A stretch of 20,488 bases of DNA, taken from assembly GCA_027600665.1 (NCBI GenBank), contig JADGJL010000468.1, positions 1 to 20,488 on the forward strand, in the 5' to 3' direction. Origin of the DNA: Irineochytrium annulatum (lineage: Eukaryota > Chytridiomycota > Chytridiomycetes > Chytridiales > Chytridiaceae). How positions within the stretch are numbered: the first letter of the stretch is position 1; each line of letters begins with the position of its first letter. Positions 10,386 to 19,201 of this stretch are shown here, one piece after another. Under the pieces are notes generated by a model that was not told the origin of the DNA, made no database searches, and saw only the letters and a list, made by a program, of their open reading frames with translations. The position numbers were made by a program, and so were the translations under genes.

Positions 10386-11924
10386 ATGCTGTTCGACGAG
10401 GTTCGAATCATCCTCGATGTCAAGGTGAACATCATCCGGCAGCTGGACCCGGCCCGCCGCGCGGATCGCTACGCACTCTACAGCTGCCTCTTGGTCTCGA
10501 GGAGTTACTTTGAGCTGGCCGTCGAGCGCCTGTGGTCCCGTCAGGTCATGCCCACCACCATCAGAGAGGACAACATCACAGAGGACATCAGAAAGGACGG
10601 GCAGCCACTGGAGCTCAGCTGCAACTTCTTGCTCCAGCACGCTCTCGATACGGACCCTCCAGCATCGCAAGATGACAGGCTGGCTCTGAATGCGAGAGAT
10701 CGGCGGATGGAGCTTTATTTCCGGTCGGTTCGGGCAATCAAGTGCACCCGGAGTGGTTCATTGGCTACCCCCACCCCACAGCGCATTCTGGCATGGTTAT
10801 CAAAGCTTGACTGGATAGACCTGTCCGATCCCTTGAATCTTTATGATCCCCCAAGTCTCTGGTTAACGGCGCTAACAGAATGGGCCGAGAGTGGCGACAA
10901 GGGCCATCGTCTTCGTCGCGTTCAACAAATAGCGCTCTCGTGTTTGTCGGCGGACGATGCGGGCAAGTTAAAGGGCCTCATTAGCAGCAAACTTGTTCTG
11001 CTGAAGCTGGCGGGCTCAGGCTTACCGGAGTTAGTGTTTATGCTTACACGCCTATCGTCGGCGGGCGCGATTAAATCCGTCAGGGGGTTATGCGTCCGCT
11101 GTCTCCCGCGCTCTCCCGTCGACCATGAAGCTCTTGGGAAGTTTATCATCAGCTGTGGGGCACACCTGCGGCGCCTTGAGATTGGCAGCAATCTTGCTAC
11201 GTACCTGCCTGATGTGATGCTGGCACAAGTGATAGCAGCCGCTACCCATCTAACGCAAATTGACATGTTGGTTCTTCATCAAAATTCATGTGATTATGTC
11301 TCTGGCCTACTGCAGGCATCACGGGCAACGCTGTCTGATGTTACTCTCCACATTGAAACTGTTCCATATCTAAGCTTATTGCCAATACGGAAATTGAGTC
11401 ATCTTGAGACACTGAAGTTGAATTTTGGCTTCGATCTGGTTGGGGATATACAACTTCGGTGGCTTAAGACGATGCAGTCCCTACGCAAGTTGTCCATCAA
11501 TGCGCGCAACTGGGAGTTCAAACATCTCGAGGCTCTGCTTGAAGACGTCGAAATAATTAGTGTGCTCGAACTTCACATACAGCTGCGCGATTGTCTAGAC
11601 GACAATGAAGATAATCACTTGTCGGTAACCTTCGCCAACCTTCGGGAAGTGAGCTTGAAATGGTCGTCGAAAGCTGGGCTCTCATTGAAAGGCTTTGAAG
11701 GGGGTCTGCCATTTCTGGAGGACATCAGCATTCAGGTGCACTTTTTTGCCGACAGTCGCTCCACTGTGGAGCGGAAACTTTGGGAACTAAAGGAATCCTT
11801 CATGAGACTGGTGGAAGTAAGCATGTCGCTGTCACTGGCCTACGCTATCATAAAGCTGGGGTGCGACGACGTTCACTACGACACATGGCGTTGGCGTGCG
11901 GTAGACCATTATGCCGAGGAATGA
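10386..11924 (+). CDS. F-box-like leucine-rich-repeat protein 2
   Basis: Paralogue of the protein encoded at 5708, 512 aa. The F-box-like start (about residues 1-50) reads MLFDEVRIILDVKVNIIRQL, then DRYALYSCLLVSRSYF and ERLWS, aligning with DRYALHNCLVVSRRYF and ERMWS of the first copy. A shared segment follows (PQRILAWLSKLDWIDL against PERLLPWIKRLDWVDM). Irregular leucine-rich repeats then run in the same order, for example LSHLETLKLNFGF, MQSLRKLSIN, FANLREVSLKW and LPFLEDISIQ. The C-termini differ: this copy ends soon after the last repeats, while copy 1 has a longer tail. The ATG at 10386 is preferred over an in-frame ATG at 10338, whose 16 extra residues overlap a likely leader intron. A role as an SCF adaptor is inferred from family knowledge. 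The gene is divergent from membrane gene B. Confidence 0.8.
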   Translation: MLFDEVRIILDVKVNIIRQLDPARRADRYALYSCLLVSRSYFELAVERLWSRQVMPTTIREDNITEDIRKDGQPLELSCNFLLQHALDTDPPASQDDRLALNARDRRMELYFRSVRAIKCTRSGSLATPTPQRILAWLSKLDWIDLSDPLNLYDPPSLWLTALTEWAESGDKGHRLRRVQQIALSCLSADDAGKLKGLISSKLVLLKLAGSGLPELVFMLTRLSSAGAIKSVRGLCVRCLPRSPVDHEALGKFIISCGAHLRRLEIGSNLATYLPDVMLAQVIAAATHLTQIDMLVLHQNSCDYVSGLLQASRATLSDVTLHIETVPYLSLLPIRKLSHLETLKLNFGFDLVGDIQLRWLKTMQSLRKLSINARNWEFKHLEALLEDVEIISVLELHIQLRDCLDDNEDNHLSVTFANLREVSLKWSSKAGLSLKGFEGGLPFLEDISIQVHFFADSRSTVERKLWELKESFMRLVEVSMSLSLAYAIIKLGCDDVHYDTWRWRAVDHYAEE

Positions 11925-12648
11925 GAAGTTGTTATGTTCCCTTTTCAGTCGCTTATGGAATTTTGTTGTTTTGCGGGCATGGATTAGCTGGATAAAGGAA
12001 GCGAATTCCAAGAAAACATTTTTTTATAATAGAAAGTGCATCTCCACTGCCGGGATCTACTCTTGGCTTCTGGTAGGCCCTTCATTTAACTCAACAACTT
12101 TAAATTCTGAATTGATACGCGAGCCCGCATGATTGTTAGTTAGATCCACTCTCCAGACCAACGACCATTCACGTCCACTGGTACACTATACTTTTACGTG
12201 ACCGTACGTACCATCGCACGCCTGAATGTGAAACGGACCTTCTACTCGGCAAGCTCAGTGGGCAGTGCAATCACTCCCAGTGCATGGGTGGACCTGACCG
12301 CCATTACTCGAGCTCTCCTCAATGACTTCACAGTCCGGGTCGGTTTGCACTGGAGGCTGTAGCGCGTTATCTAGTAGCTCCCTTTTGGGTAGCTCTTTTT
12401 TGGGAGCCGTCGTATTTTTTTTCTTTAAAGATCAGACATAGTGAGCGTATAAATGTATCCAGAGTTCACTTTATTGCGAAGTGTTCGTTGGATTGTTGAC
12501 GTGAATTAGCTGCTCACGACGACTTGGATTGTAAAAGTGTAAGGAGGGTTAGGCATCCACGTCGTGGAGTTGAAAATGAAAAGAGGTAGGCATCCACGAC
12601 GAGAAACAACCTTGATAAAACGTTGTTGTTCAATAAATTTTTTTTTTT
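11925..12648. other. 3' flank of F-box gene 2 up to the tRNA
   Basis: I see no gene here. The region includes the probable 3' untranslated region of F-box gene 2, T-rich words near 12415-12424, and a short direct repeat close to the tRNA (listed separately). Confidence 0.45.
12550..12598. repeat. 12-bp direct repeat downstream of the tRNA
   Basis: TAGGCATCCACG occurs at 12550-12561 and 12587-12598, 37 bp apart. The first copy runs into a small inverted repeat, CCACG-T-CGTGG (12557-12567). It lies on the 3' side of the minus-strand tRNA. No function is evident; it may be insertion debris. Confidence 0.6.
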
Positions 12649-12720
12649 TGGAGAAACGGGGGATTGAACCCCGGGCATCTCGCATGCGAAGCGAGCACTC
12701 TACCACTGAGTTATTTCCCC
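12649..12720 (-). tRNA. trnA-CGC: tRNA-Ala, anticodon CGC
   Basis: Read on the minus strand, this folds as a full cloverleaf. The acceptor stem GGGGAAA pairs with TTTCTCC, including the G3-U70 wobble that marks alanine tRNAs. The D arm is ACTC/GAGT. The anticodon stem CTCGC/GCGAG encloses the loop TTCGCAT with anticodon CGC (reads GCG codons). The T arm CGGGG-TTCAATC-CCCCG is perfect and A73 is the discriminator. There is no intron. The 3' side runs straight into an A tract, and the first run of four T on the sense strand is about 29 nt downstream, so a long trailer is expected. Confidence 0.95.
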
Positions 12721-13782
12721 ATGATTGCAACGATATTAGACACGTCGGCCGCGGCGTATATGAACTGTATGACCCAAGGTTAAAAGGAAATTTCTTGTTC
12801 GAATGCATGCACGCAAGTAGCAGGCCTTAGAACCATTGTTGAAGGGCATGTGCCTAGCCGGCATGGGGACAATAAACTGAAGAGATGAAAAGCATGCAAT
12901 TTTAAACTACTAAGCCCTGACATCAACAGTGGAAAAGTGAAGCTTTTATACTTACATGTCCTGTTTCCTCCAAGTATGCAAACATGCCATCTATTCTTCT
13001 GCCTATTCAAGGTGCATGAACAGTGATGACGTGCATATCGCAGCATTCTGATCACCGTCAGCTCTTCCGATGGTATGACGTGAAGGCTTCTACTCCGTTA
13101 GAATGAGGCAGGATGGCTGCAGGAGCAAAGTACCTCAGTCTGATTGTTGAACAGGCTGCGTGCATGTGGCCTCAACTGAACCTCCGCGAGCTCAACGGCG
13201 CCAAAGATCCGCGCATTACGCCAGTGCTTTGTCAACCTACGCGAGCCGTTTGGTGGGCGCCATGACCGACGGTATTAGTACGGCGAGTTATGGCAGCTGG
13301 CATCTCAACTTGTTCGGCCCCAAACGCCGCGAGGCGCTGTCATGTTATGAAGGAGGTTAGGTATATATTGCGTATCGGCGATGATAATGAAGCTTCCGAT
13401 ATCATCACATAAAGACAATAATGATAGGCGGGTATTCATCTCCTTTCTACGCGCGTTTCGCTTCAAGTTGCTGTTAATTGCTGTATTTGATATAAAATAC
13501 ATCCCTACTTTCCAATGGCTACATAGAATCTGCGCTCTACCTCGGAAACTATAATCATCGCCACATCTAAGTGGTCATACGCAGGAGCGCAATGTAATAC
13601 CTCAGCATCCCTAACATGAGAGAACATCCCAATGCGGTGGCGCCAAGCGCCGCTTTTGCTCTCGAGTGGCAACTTTATTCCGCAGTCTAGCCCCATTCAC
13701 GACTTCAGAGCAAACCAAGCTGCAGGAATACCCGCGAGGACAACCATCTGTCCTCTTCGCTAAGCTGTAGACTTCCATAAGT
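12721..13782. other. Gap between the tRNA and the 3' end of membrane gene C
   Basis: No gene can be supported. A 66-codon plus-strand frame (13160-13360) ends in a fairly protein-like stretch (SYGSWHLNLFGPKRREALS), but it lacks a convincing start, homologue or splice context. The rest is AT-richer intergenic DNA and the probable 3' untranslated region of copy C. Confidence 0.45.
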
Positions 13783-15826
13783 CTAACCCATCCTCCCCAA
13801 GTTATAACAACTTGCTGGCGCCCCCATTCCCAAAAGAAACGGCCCGGCATCCGCCAGGATCATGGCCCCAACGACACTAACCAAGTTCAACGCCGCAAAG
13901 TAAAGGCTCCTCCAGCTCAGCCCATTCTCCACAAACTCCCTCAGCCCGCCCGCATAATCGTACCCGCCCCAGCGCACCTCGACGAACCAGGCGGCAATGT
14001 CGAACACGACCGCGATGAACGGGCTCACGACGAGCCGTAGGAGCATGTCCTCAAGGGCGATGACGCCGTTGCAGCGCATCCAGCGGGCGGAGGGGTTCGA
14101 CGTGATGAAGAGGTAGGAGACCAGGGCCGACAGGAAGCGGGCGCACCAGTCGGACGTGCGGATGGCGAGGGCCTCGAAGGCTTTCTGGGTGGCTGCCGGT
14201 AAGAGCTCGAAGGGCGTGTCAGGCGTGGCGGCGGTGTCGGGCGGTGGTGACGAGTCCGGGGAGTTCGGGGTCGAGGTTGACATGGCTGTGACTGTGACGA
14301 CGGATTGGCGTTTTTCTTCCCGTTGGCTTTGCTTCGAGGAGAAGGCGTTGTCGCCCAAGGGCGTGCGCAGGTCGATTTGGAGGTGGGCGAGGTGCACCTT
14401 CTGGGCGGCGTTAAGCAATGCGATGGAGTTCCTTCGCGAATGCGATGTTGTTGCGGTGAGGCCTTCAAAAAATGCGGTCAGCATGTTCTCTTACACGAGA
14501 CCGCGTGGACTTACTACTTGAGGTATTAGACTTGGCATCGAAATCTACAACGGTATTGGAGGGCGATGATGCCGCCAGCGTCTTGTCGACTTTCGCAACT
14601 TCGACGTCCTCACTTCTTGCTTCTTCGAGCGCGGCACCGATCTTGGCCTGCCGCCGTCGGAACCTAAAGGCCCCAACGACCCTTATAACTGCAGTGAAGC
14701 CCAAAGAGGCGAGAAAGCTGATGTAGAAGGACTGCGTCGGGCTCCTGTAGATGGCATTAGGGACTTCAAGCCAAATGCACGCGTCTTACCGAGTGAGGAG
14801 CAACCAACCAAGAAAATTCCAAATCGTTTCTTGACCACATTGATATGTTATCTGTCGAACGTTAAAGATGGTTGCGAGATAATATAAAATTCGAGAGACA
14901 ACGCATACCTTCAACACGTTATTATGTATCTCCTCTTTTCGGTTTTTCGGCTTCGCTGGCCGCCAATGTGGCATCAGCGAGTACCCCTTCAAATACCCGT
15001 ATTTCATCGAATGGAAGACAACCGCATCGGCTACCGAGATGCCAAACTGAAGAAGGGCAGACGCTCCTGGCTGAAAGGCAAGTTTGTTGCCATAGTTGGC
15101 AATAGTAAAGCCGAAGGTCAGCATTACCCTTACCGCCAAGTGTTAGCCATCTGCCTTCTTTGTAACGAGACCAGCGACAATACATCATAAAAGTTAACAC
15201 TTACACGCCGAAGATAACAACGGTGCCAACAAGTAAGGTCGTGGAAAGATACGTAAGCCAGTTGCGAGGAAAATTCCGGAAGCTCCTCGGGCGAGACTCA
15301 AAGAACAACGACATGGGCACCGTGAACGCCAGCTTGTTGAACAGGAGCACCATCCACACCCACTGGGTGAACGTGATGGTCTTCACCAGCCGCCAAAGCG
15401 CGAACGTTAATATGTGCTCCGCCGCACATGCCAGACTGGCATCGACGAGCGGCGTTGTAAGAAGCTTGCCCTTCGCCCAGACCATTGAAGCAAGTGACCT
15501 AGAAGTGTTCTATAAGTTAGCACAGAAATGGGGATGACCAAAATTGAGAAGAAACGCAGGATAAAGCACCTGAAAGTCATGAACATAGTCATCCCAAACA
15601 CCTCGGCGTCCTGCTCGTACGGCAGAGCCCCGCCCATCACCCCGCCCGCGTCCGATACGTCCCTGCACAAGAAGAGGAAGCCTGCCCACACGATCACCGT
15701 GAACGCGCCAGCCATCAGCGACGCGACTGCCGCGCGTGCCAACACCGCGCCCAGGGTTGCGAAGTAGAGCCGCGCGGTTGCGACGCCGGGACGCGCCTGT
15801 GCGTCACTGTCGGGGGGACGCAGCAT
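13783..15826 (-). CDS. Polytopic membrane protein of unrecognised family, copy C, six exons
   Basis: Third and most diverged member. Exons on the minus strand are 15826-15570, 15498-15205, 15128-14909, 14851-14790, 14744-14515 and 14462-13783, giving 580 aa. The 294-nt exon is kept. The first two exons of A and B are fused here, as are their 117- and 109-nt exons, while a new intron (14745-14789) splits the segment ahead of SPTQSFYIS. The last intron (14463-14514) has GTAAGT, a CTGAC branch-like word and a T tract. The conserved C-terminal block reads AIRTSDW, GGYDYAGGLREF and ADAGPFLLGMG. The first ATG is at 15826. The linker contains a Ser/Pro-rich run. Unlike A and B it has no divergent F-box partner: the next gene upstream is the phosphatase, in the same orientation. 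Function is unknown. Confidence 0.78.
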
Positions 15827-16288
15827 CACGGGAGGTCAATCGTGGCCTCGGCTCCTCAACGATTGCCTACGGCGCGAGTTTTGAGTAAATCTCAAGGGCG
15901 TAAATCTGGTGGGCCAGATCCGATTCATGCAGAGTAGGATCCACCTGAAGTATGTGATCACCGGGGCACCGGATGTTATTATTACATGTACAGGTTGAAC
16001 GATTAGTAACTAATAAAATAAGAGGCGGAGAAAACACACAAAAGGCGCGGTGATGTAAAGATAAGAGGAACCTAGAAACAAAATGGTCGCGAGGCGCCAA
16101 GATATCTTAGGGGGACAATGCGTGCAAGCGGCTAGAGGAGGGGCAAGAAAACCAGTGAAGAAACAAACGGACGTCCGATTAAGCGAAAGCGAAATTGCAG
16201 CACACGTATGATGTGCCCCTCCTCATCACCTGTTATCCCTCACCCAACGCTGAAAACGAAAAGCCATAGCGTTCAAGAATCATCCATT
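15827..16288. promoter_or_regulatory. Upstream region of membrane gene C and 3' flank of the phosphatase
   Basis: This 462-bp gap separates two minus-strand genes. Near copy C it carries two close copies of the cluster element, GTAAATCTC (15885-15893) and GTAAATCTG (15900-15908), 59-75 nt before the ATG. The part nearer the phosphatase is A-rich on the plus strand and should hold that gene's 3' untranslated region. No plus-strand F-box gene or remnant is visible. Confidence 0.45.
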
Positions 16289-18363
16289 CTAAGACCCGCC
16301 CCTAAACCCCAACATTTTCCACAACCCCTTCATCATGCCGCCACCCGCCCCACTACCTCCACCTTCCTTCTCGACCCGCTCCCGGATCATTTCCCTCCAC
16401 TCTTCAAACGTCTTTCCTCCTAGCAGCGCGACGATCACGATTGTCATGTTGTCGCACCCCTTCCCGCCCAGCACAGGCCTGTCCGCCAGACACCGGTCGA
16501 GCACGCACTTGGCCGCCTCGCCCAGCAACCACTTCATGTCCAGGGCCGAGAAGGAAGCCGAGGCCGACGCCGCGGCGTTCAGCTTTAACGTCGACCGCCG
16601 CTTTCGACCGGTGCCCAAGCTCACGGGTGCCGGCACCGCGATGCCTCCACTCCCGTTCTCCATTGGCGGCAAAGACATTGGCGGCGGCAAGGGCTGCCCT
16701 CGAGTGTCGACGCTCCCCCTCCGCGACTGCTGCCTTCTCGGCGTCGACGTCCCCGACCCGGTGCCACCACCCGCCATCGCCACCGCAGGGAACGCGATAC
16801 ACCGCCTAATCAGCCGCACTACCTCCTCGTTCGTCATGCAGTCCCACACGCCATCACACGCCAGCACCACAAATTCATCCTTCCCATAATCAATACTCCT
16901 CGAAGTCGTATCGGGAGTCGATACGACAATTTGCCGATCATGATTCACCTTCCCACCCGGGCTCGACGGGTTCACGCTCAAACCCTCCTTGAACTCATGA
17001 TCCCCGATCGCCCGACTGACGGCCAGCACCCCGTTCACCCTGCCGTTCTCCACCTTCCCGCCAACGCTTGTGATTCTCCTCAGCTCATCTGGCTCGTGCG
17101 GCTTGTGATCCCTCGATAGCGGCACCGCAATCCCACCATCGCGGCACAGGACGGCGCGAGAGTCGCCAGCGTTTGCGCACACGAGCGTGTTGTCGGGAGT
17201 AACCAGAACGCTGACGGCCGCCGTGCCGGCCTTGTGGGACGGGACGTTGTCGTCAACAAAGAGGTTTAGGTCGCATTCGTTGAAGGCGTTCAAGAGCGCG
17301 CGAGAGTAGTCCGTCTTGATGCCAGAGAGCAAGGAGTTTTCGCTCGTCGTCCCTCCGGGTCCGCTGCCGCTGCCCCCACCTCCAGGCCCAGCCCCACCTC
17401 CCAACGCGCGAATGGATTTCCGCAGACACTCGGGGACGTTCGATGCGCAGTAGTTCGCCACGTGCGGGCCGCCGTGACCGTCGAACACGGCGAAGAGGCT
17501 CGTCTTCAACCGCTTTGTGGGGACGGGAGACGACGGCGGCGGTGTCATTGGCGCTTCACGCGGGTTAGGTGGCTGGGTCGTCGCGGTGGTGTGGTAGGAC
17601 GTGGCGATGGATGTGGGTGATGATGGCGGCGGAGGGGAGGCAGGGGATGTGGTGGGCGATGGAGTGTTCGGCCGTGGTGAGGTGACAGTGATGTCGGTCG
17701 CGGGCCGCGGAGTGCAGGGCGTTGGCGGGGCGAAGGGGTCGTAGAAGTGGTCGGGAGGGAAGACATTCATGAGGTCGAGGATGGCGGCGTGGTCGTCCTC
17801 CATATCTGTAAGACCGTGAGTTAGCCCATGAACTTGACGCGTCCGACTCAGAGACGAAGAGATCTCGGCCGTCCTCATCCACAGCGAAGGCCTTCTTGCC
17901 CAGATCCACTCGACGCGGAACTTCCTCTTGGTACAGGCTAATTGAGGTCACGGGACGGGATGTCGGCCGACTCTGTGGCGACAAGGTCCCCTGGGCCGAC
18001 CGATCCTCGACGGCGAGATCGCCTCAACCCAATCCAACAGTGGCGACGATCCGGGACCTCCTGAACGGCGACTGGAACGGTCCTCCTCACGCGACCTCCG
18101 CCTCCCCCACCTCGCTCTGTCACCGTTCACAACGTCGCCGGCCCCGTCCCGCTGGATCTCTCCAGCATCGCCCAGGCCGTCAACCTCCACTCCCGCGCCA
18201 TGATCCCTGCCACAGCTGGCGAAAGATCTGCCCCGTTCCCCTCTTCTCTGGACGAAGTCCAATACTTACTCGGCCGCCAACCCTGCATGTCGCATACGAC
18301 GAAATGGAGATCCGAGTCCCCGCCGGTGACGGTCCGCTTTGTGGTGACGGGCCGCTGGAGCAT
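16289..18363 (-). CDS. PP2C-type Mg/Mn-dependent Ser/Thr protein phosphatase (Ptc2/3-like), two exons
   Basis: Metal-dependent PPM/PP2C phosphatase, 536 aa, of the kind that dampens stress and checkpoint kinase signalling in fungi. Exon 1 (18363-18270) encodes PVTTKRTVTGG and MQGWRP, the fungal Ptc2/3 N-terminus. A 464-nt GT-AG intron follows, and exon 2 (17805-16289) opens with NMEDDH, so the split GWRPNMEDDH motif is rebuilt exactly. Catalytic and metal-binding motifs are present: MEDDH (33-37), DGHGG (140-144), ANAGDSRAV, SRAIGD, ACDGVWDCMTNEE and GCDNMTIV. Two inserts are unusual: a Pro/Ser/Thr-rich run of about 90 residues between MEDDH and DGHGG, and a Gly/Ser/Arg-rich run of about 80 residues between the DGVWD and GCDNM motifs. 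The start at 18363 is a best guess, since the usual MGQ-type myristoylated N-terminus is not seen and in-frame ATGs exist upstream. Confidence 0.9.
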
Positions 18364-19201
18364 CGCGGGGCGTTGATGAGATGGGAATGGAGGACGGTGA
18401 TTCCAAGAAAGTGACAACGGTATTCTGAGAGAACCGAAGATCATGTCCAATTCTGGGCCGGCCGGCACCACGACCGCCAGCGCGCGCGGTCGGAACGGCA
18501 GTGTTAGTCGACGCGTTCAAGGCAGCGGAAGACCCCGACTGTCGCATGACTTAGTGGTCTTTTAAGGGGACTTCTGTTCGAGTAAATACCAGCTTCTCAT
18601 CATTTGGGTAGCTCTCCTAGCCCTGGTGTACAGCAGCTCCATTCGACCCAGCTGTTTCTCATAACGCCGAAATCAGTCGGTAAAGCTGCTATTCCCGCCC
18701 ATGAACTTGTAGCGATTCCTGTTGTACCTGCGCAGGGACCCTTCTTGCACTTCATCGATAATGGCGCCGTGCGGAACGCTAGCACACATCGAGTTGCACT
18801 CCTCATCAAATTTTTCCCTCCTAATGTTCTGCAGTTCTAGCGTGGTCTCTTCCAGATGTAATATCCAGGATAGTATTAAACTCCTGGACTACCACCGCCT
18901 CGCACGCCCACCACGTCATCCTCCAGACCATCACTTCCCCCAATGCCTCTGCCTGGCTCACATCCCTTCCATCCCCTTTCCACGGTCAAGCCTGTGCGGA
19001 CTGGAGTTCAGGAGAGAATCGACGTATTAATATTATGCTTTTATTAGTGGGTCTCACTTCTGCAGGTTGGGTTCGTAGGAAAAAGCTGTAGATAATTTCG
19101 GCCAATAGAAAGCGTTTGAAATTTCTTCTTCAAGTTGCATCATCTTTCTACGAAGTGGCTTGAAAACCTACAGCATTCAACGCTGCAGATTCCTTTCTAC
19201 G
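18364..19201. other. Gap between the phosphatase and the SANT-like relic
   Basis: This contains the phosphatase promoter and, at 18562-18888 on the minus strand, a broken protein-like frame (listed separately). No intact gene is visible between about 18890 and 19201. Confidence 0.4.
18562..18888 (-). pseudogene. Broken minus-strand reading frame, unrecognised
   Basis: On the minus strand a frame is open for 71 codons, hits one TGA (18675-18673), continues in the same frame for 36 codons and ends at TAA. The translation looks like real protein on both sides of the TGA: charged and helical, with LELQNIRREKFDEEC and SLRRYNRNRYKFMGG before it and FRRYEKQLGRMELLY after it. A single G-to-A change of a Trp codon would explain the stop. 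No start, family or splice signals are recognised. It could be a fragment of a mobile element or of an old gene; the plus-strand open frame opposite it is probably its shadow. Confidence 0.4.

Noticed and set aside
10400..10409. GGTTCGAATC, a perfect tRNA B-box word
   Set aside because: It lies in the F-box gene 2 coding sequence; the neighbouring bases do not form a T stem and no acceptor or anticodon arm surrounds it.
12601..12720. tRNA plus A tract as a SINE
   Set aside because: The tRNA is a perfect cloverleaf with alanine identity elements, there is no tRNA-unrelated body, and no target-site duplication flanks the unit convincingly.
16335..16889. 184-codon plus-strand open frame
   Set aside because: It is antisense to the PP2C exon and is Pro/Ser-rich only because the sense strand is Gly/Arg-rich.
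17896..18414. 172-codon plus-strand open frame
   Set aside because: It covers the PP2C intron and exon 1 on the other strand; splice sites and the rebuilt GWRPNMEDDH motif show the minus strand is the coding one.
18604..18840. 78-codon plus-strand open frame
   Set aside because: The opposite strand gives a more protein-like translation across the same span, so this is probably its shadow.
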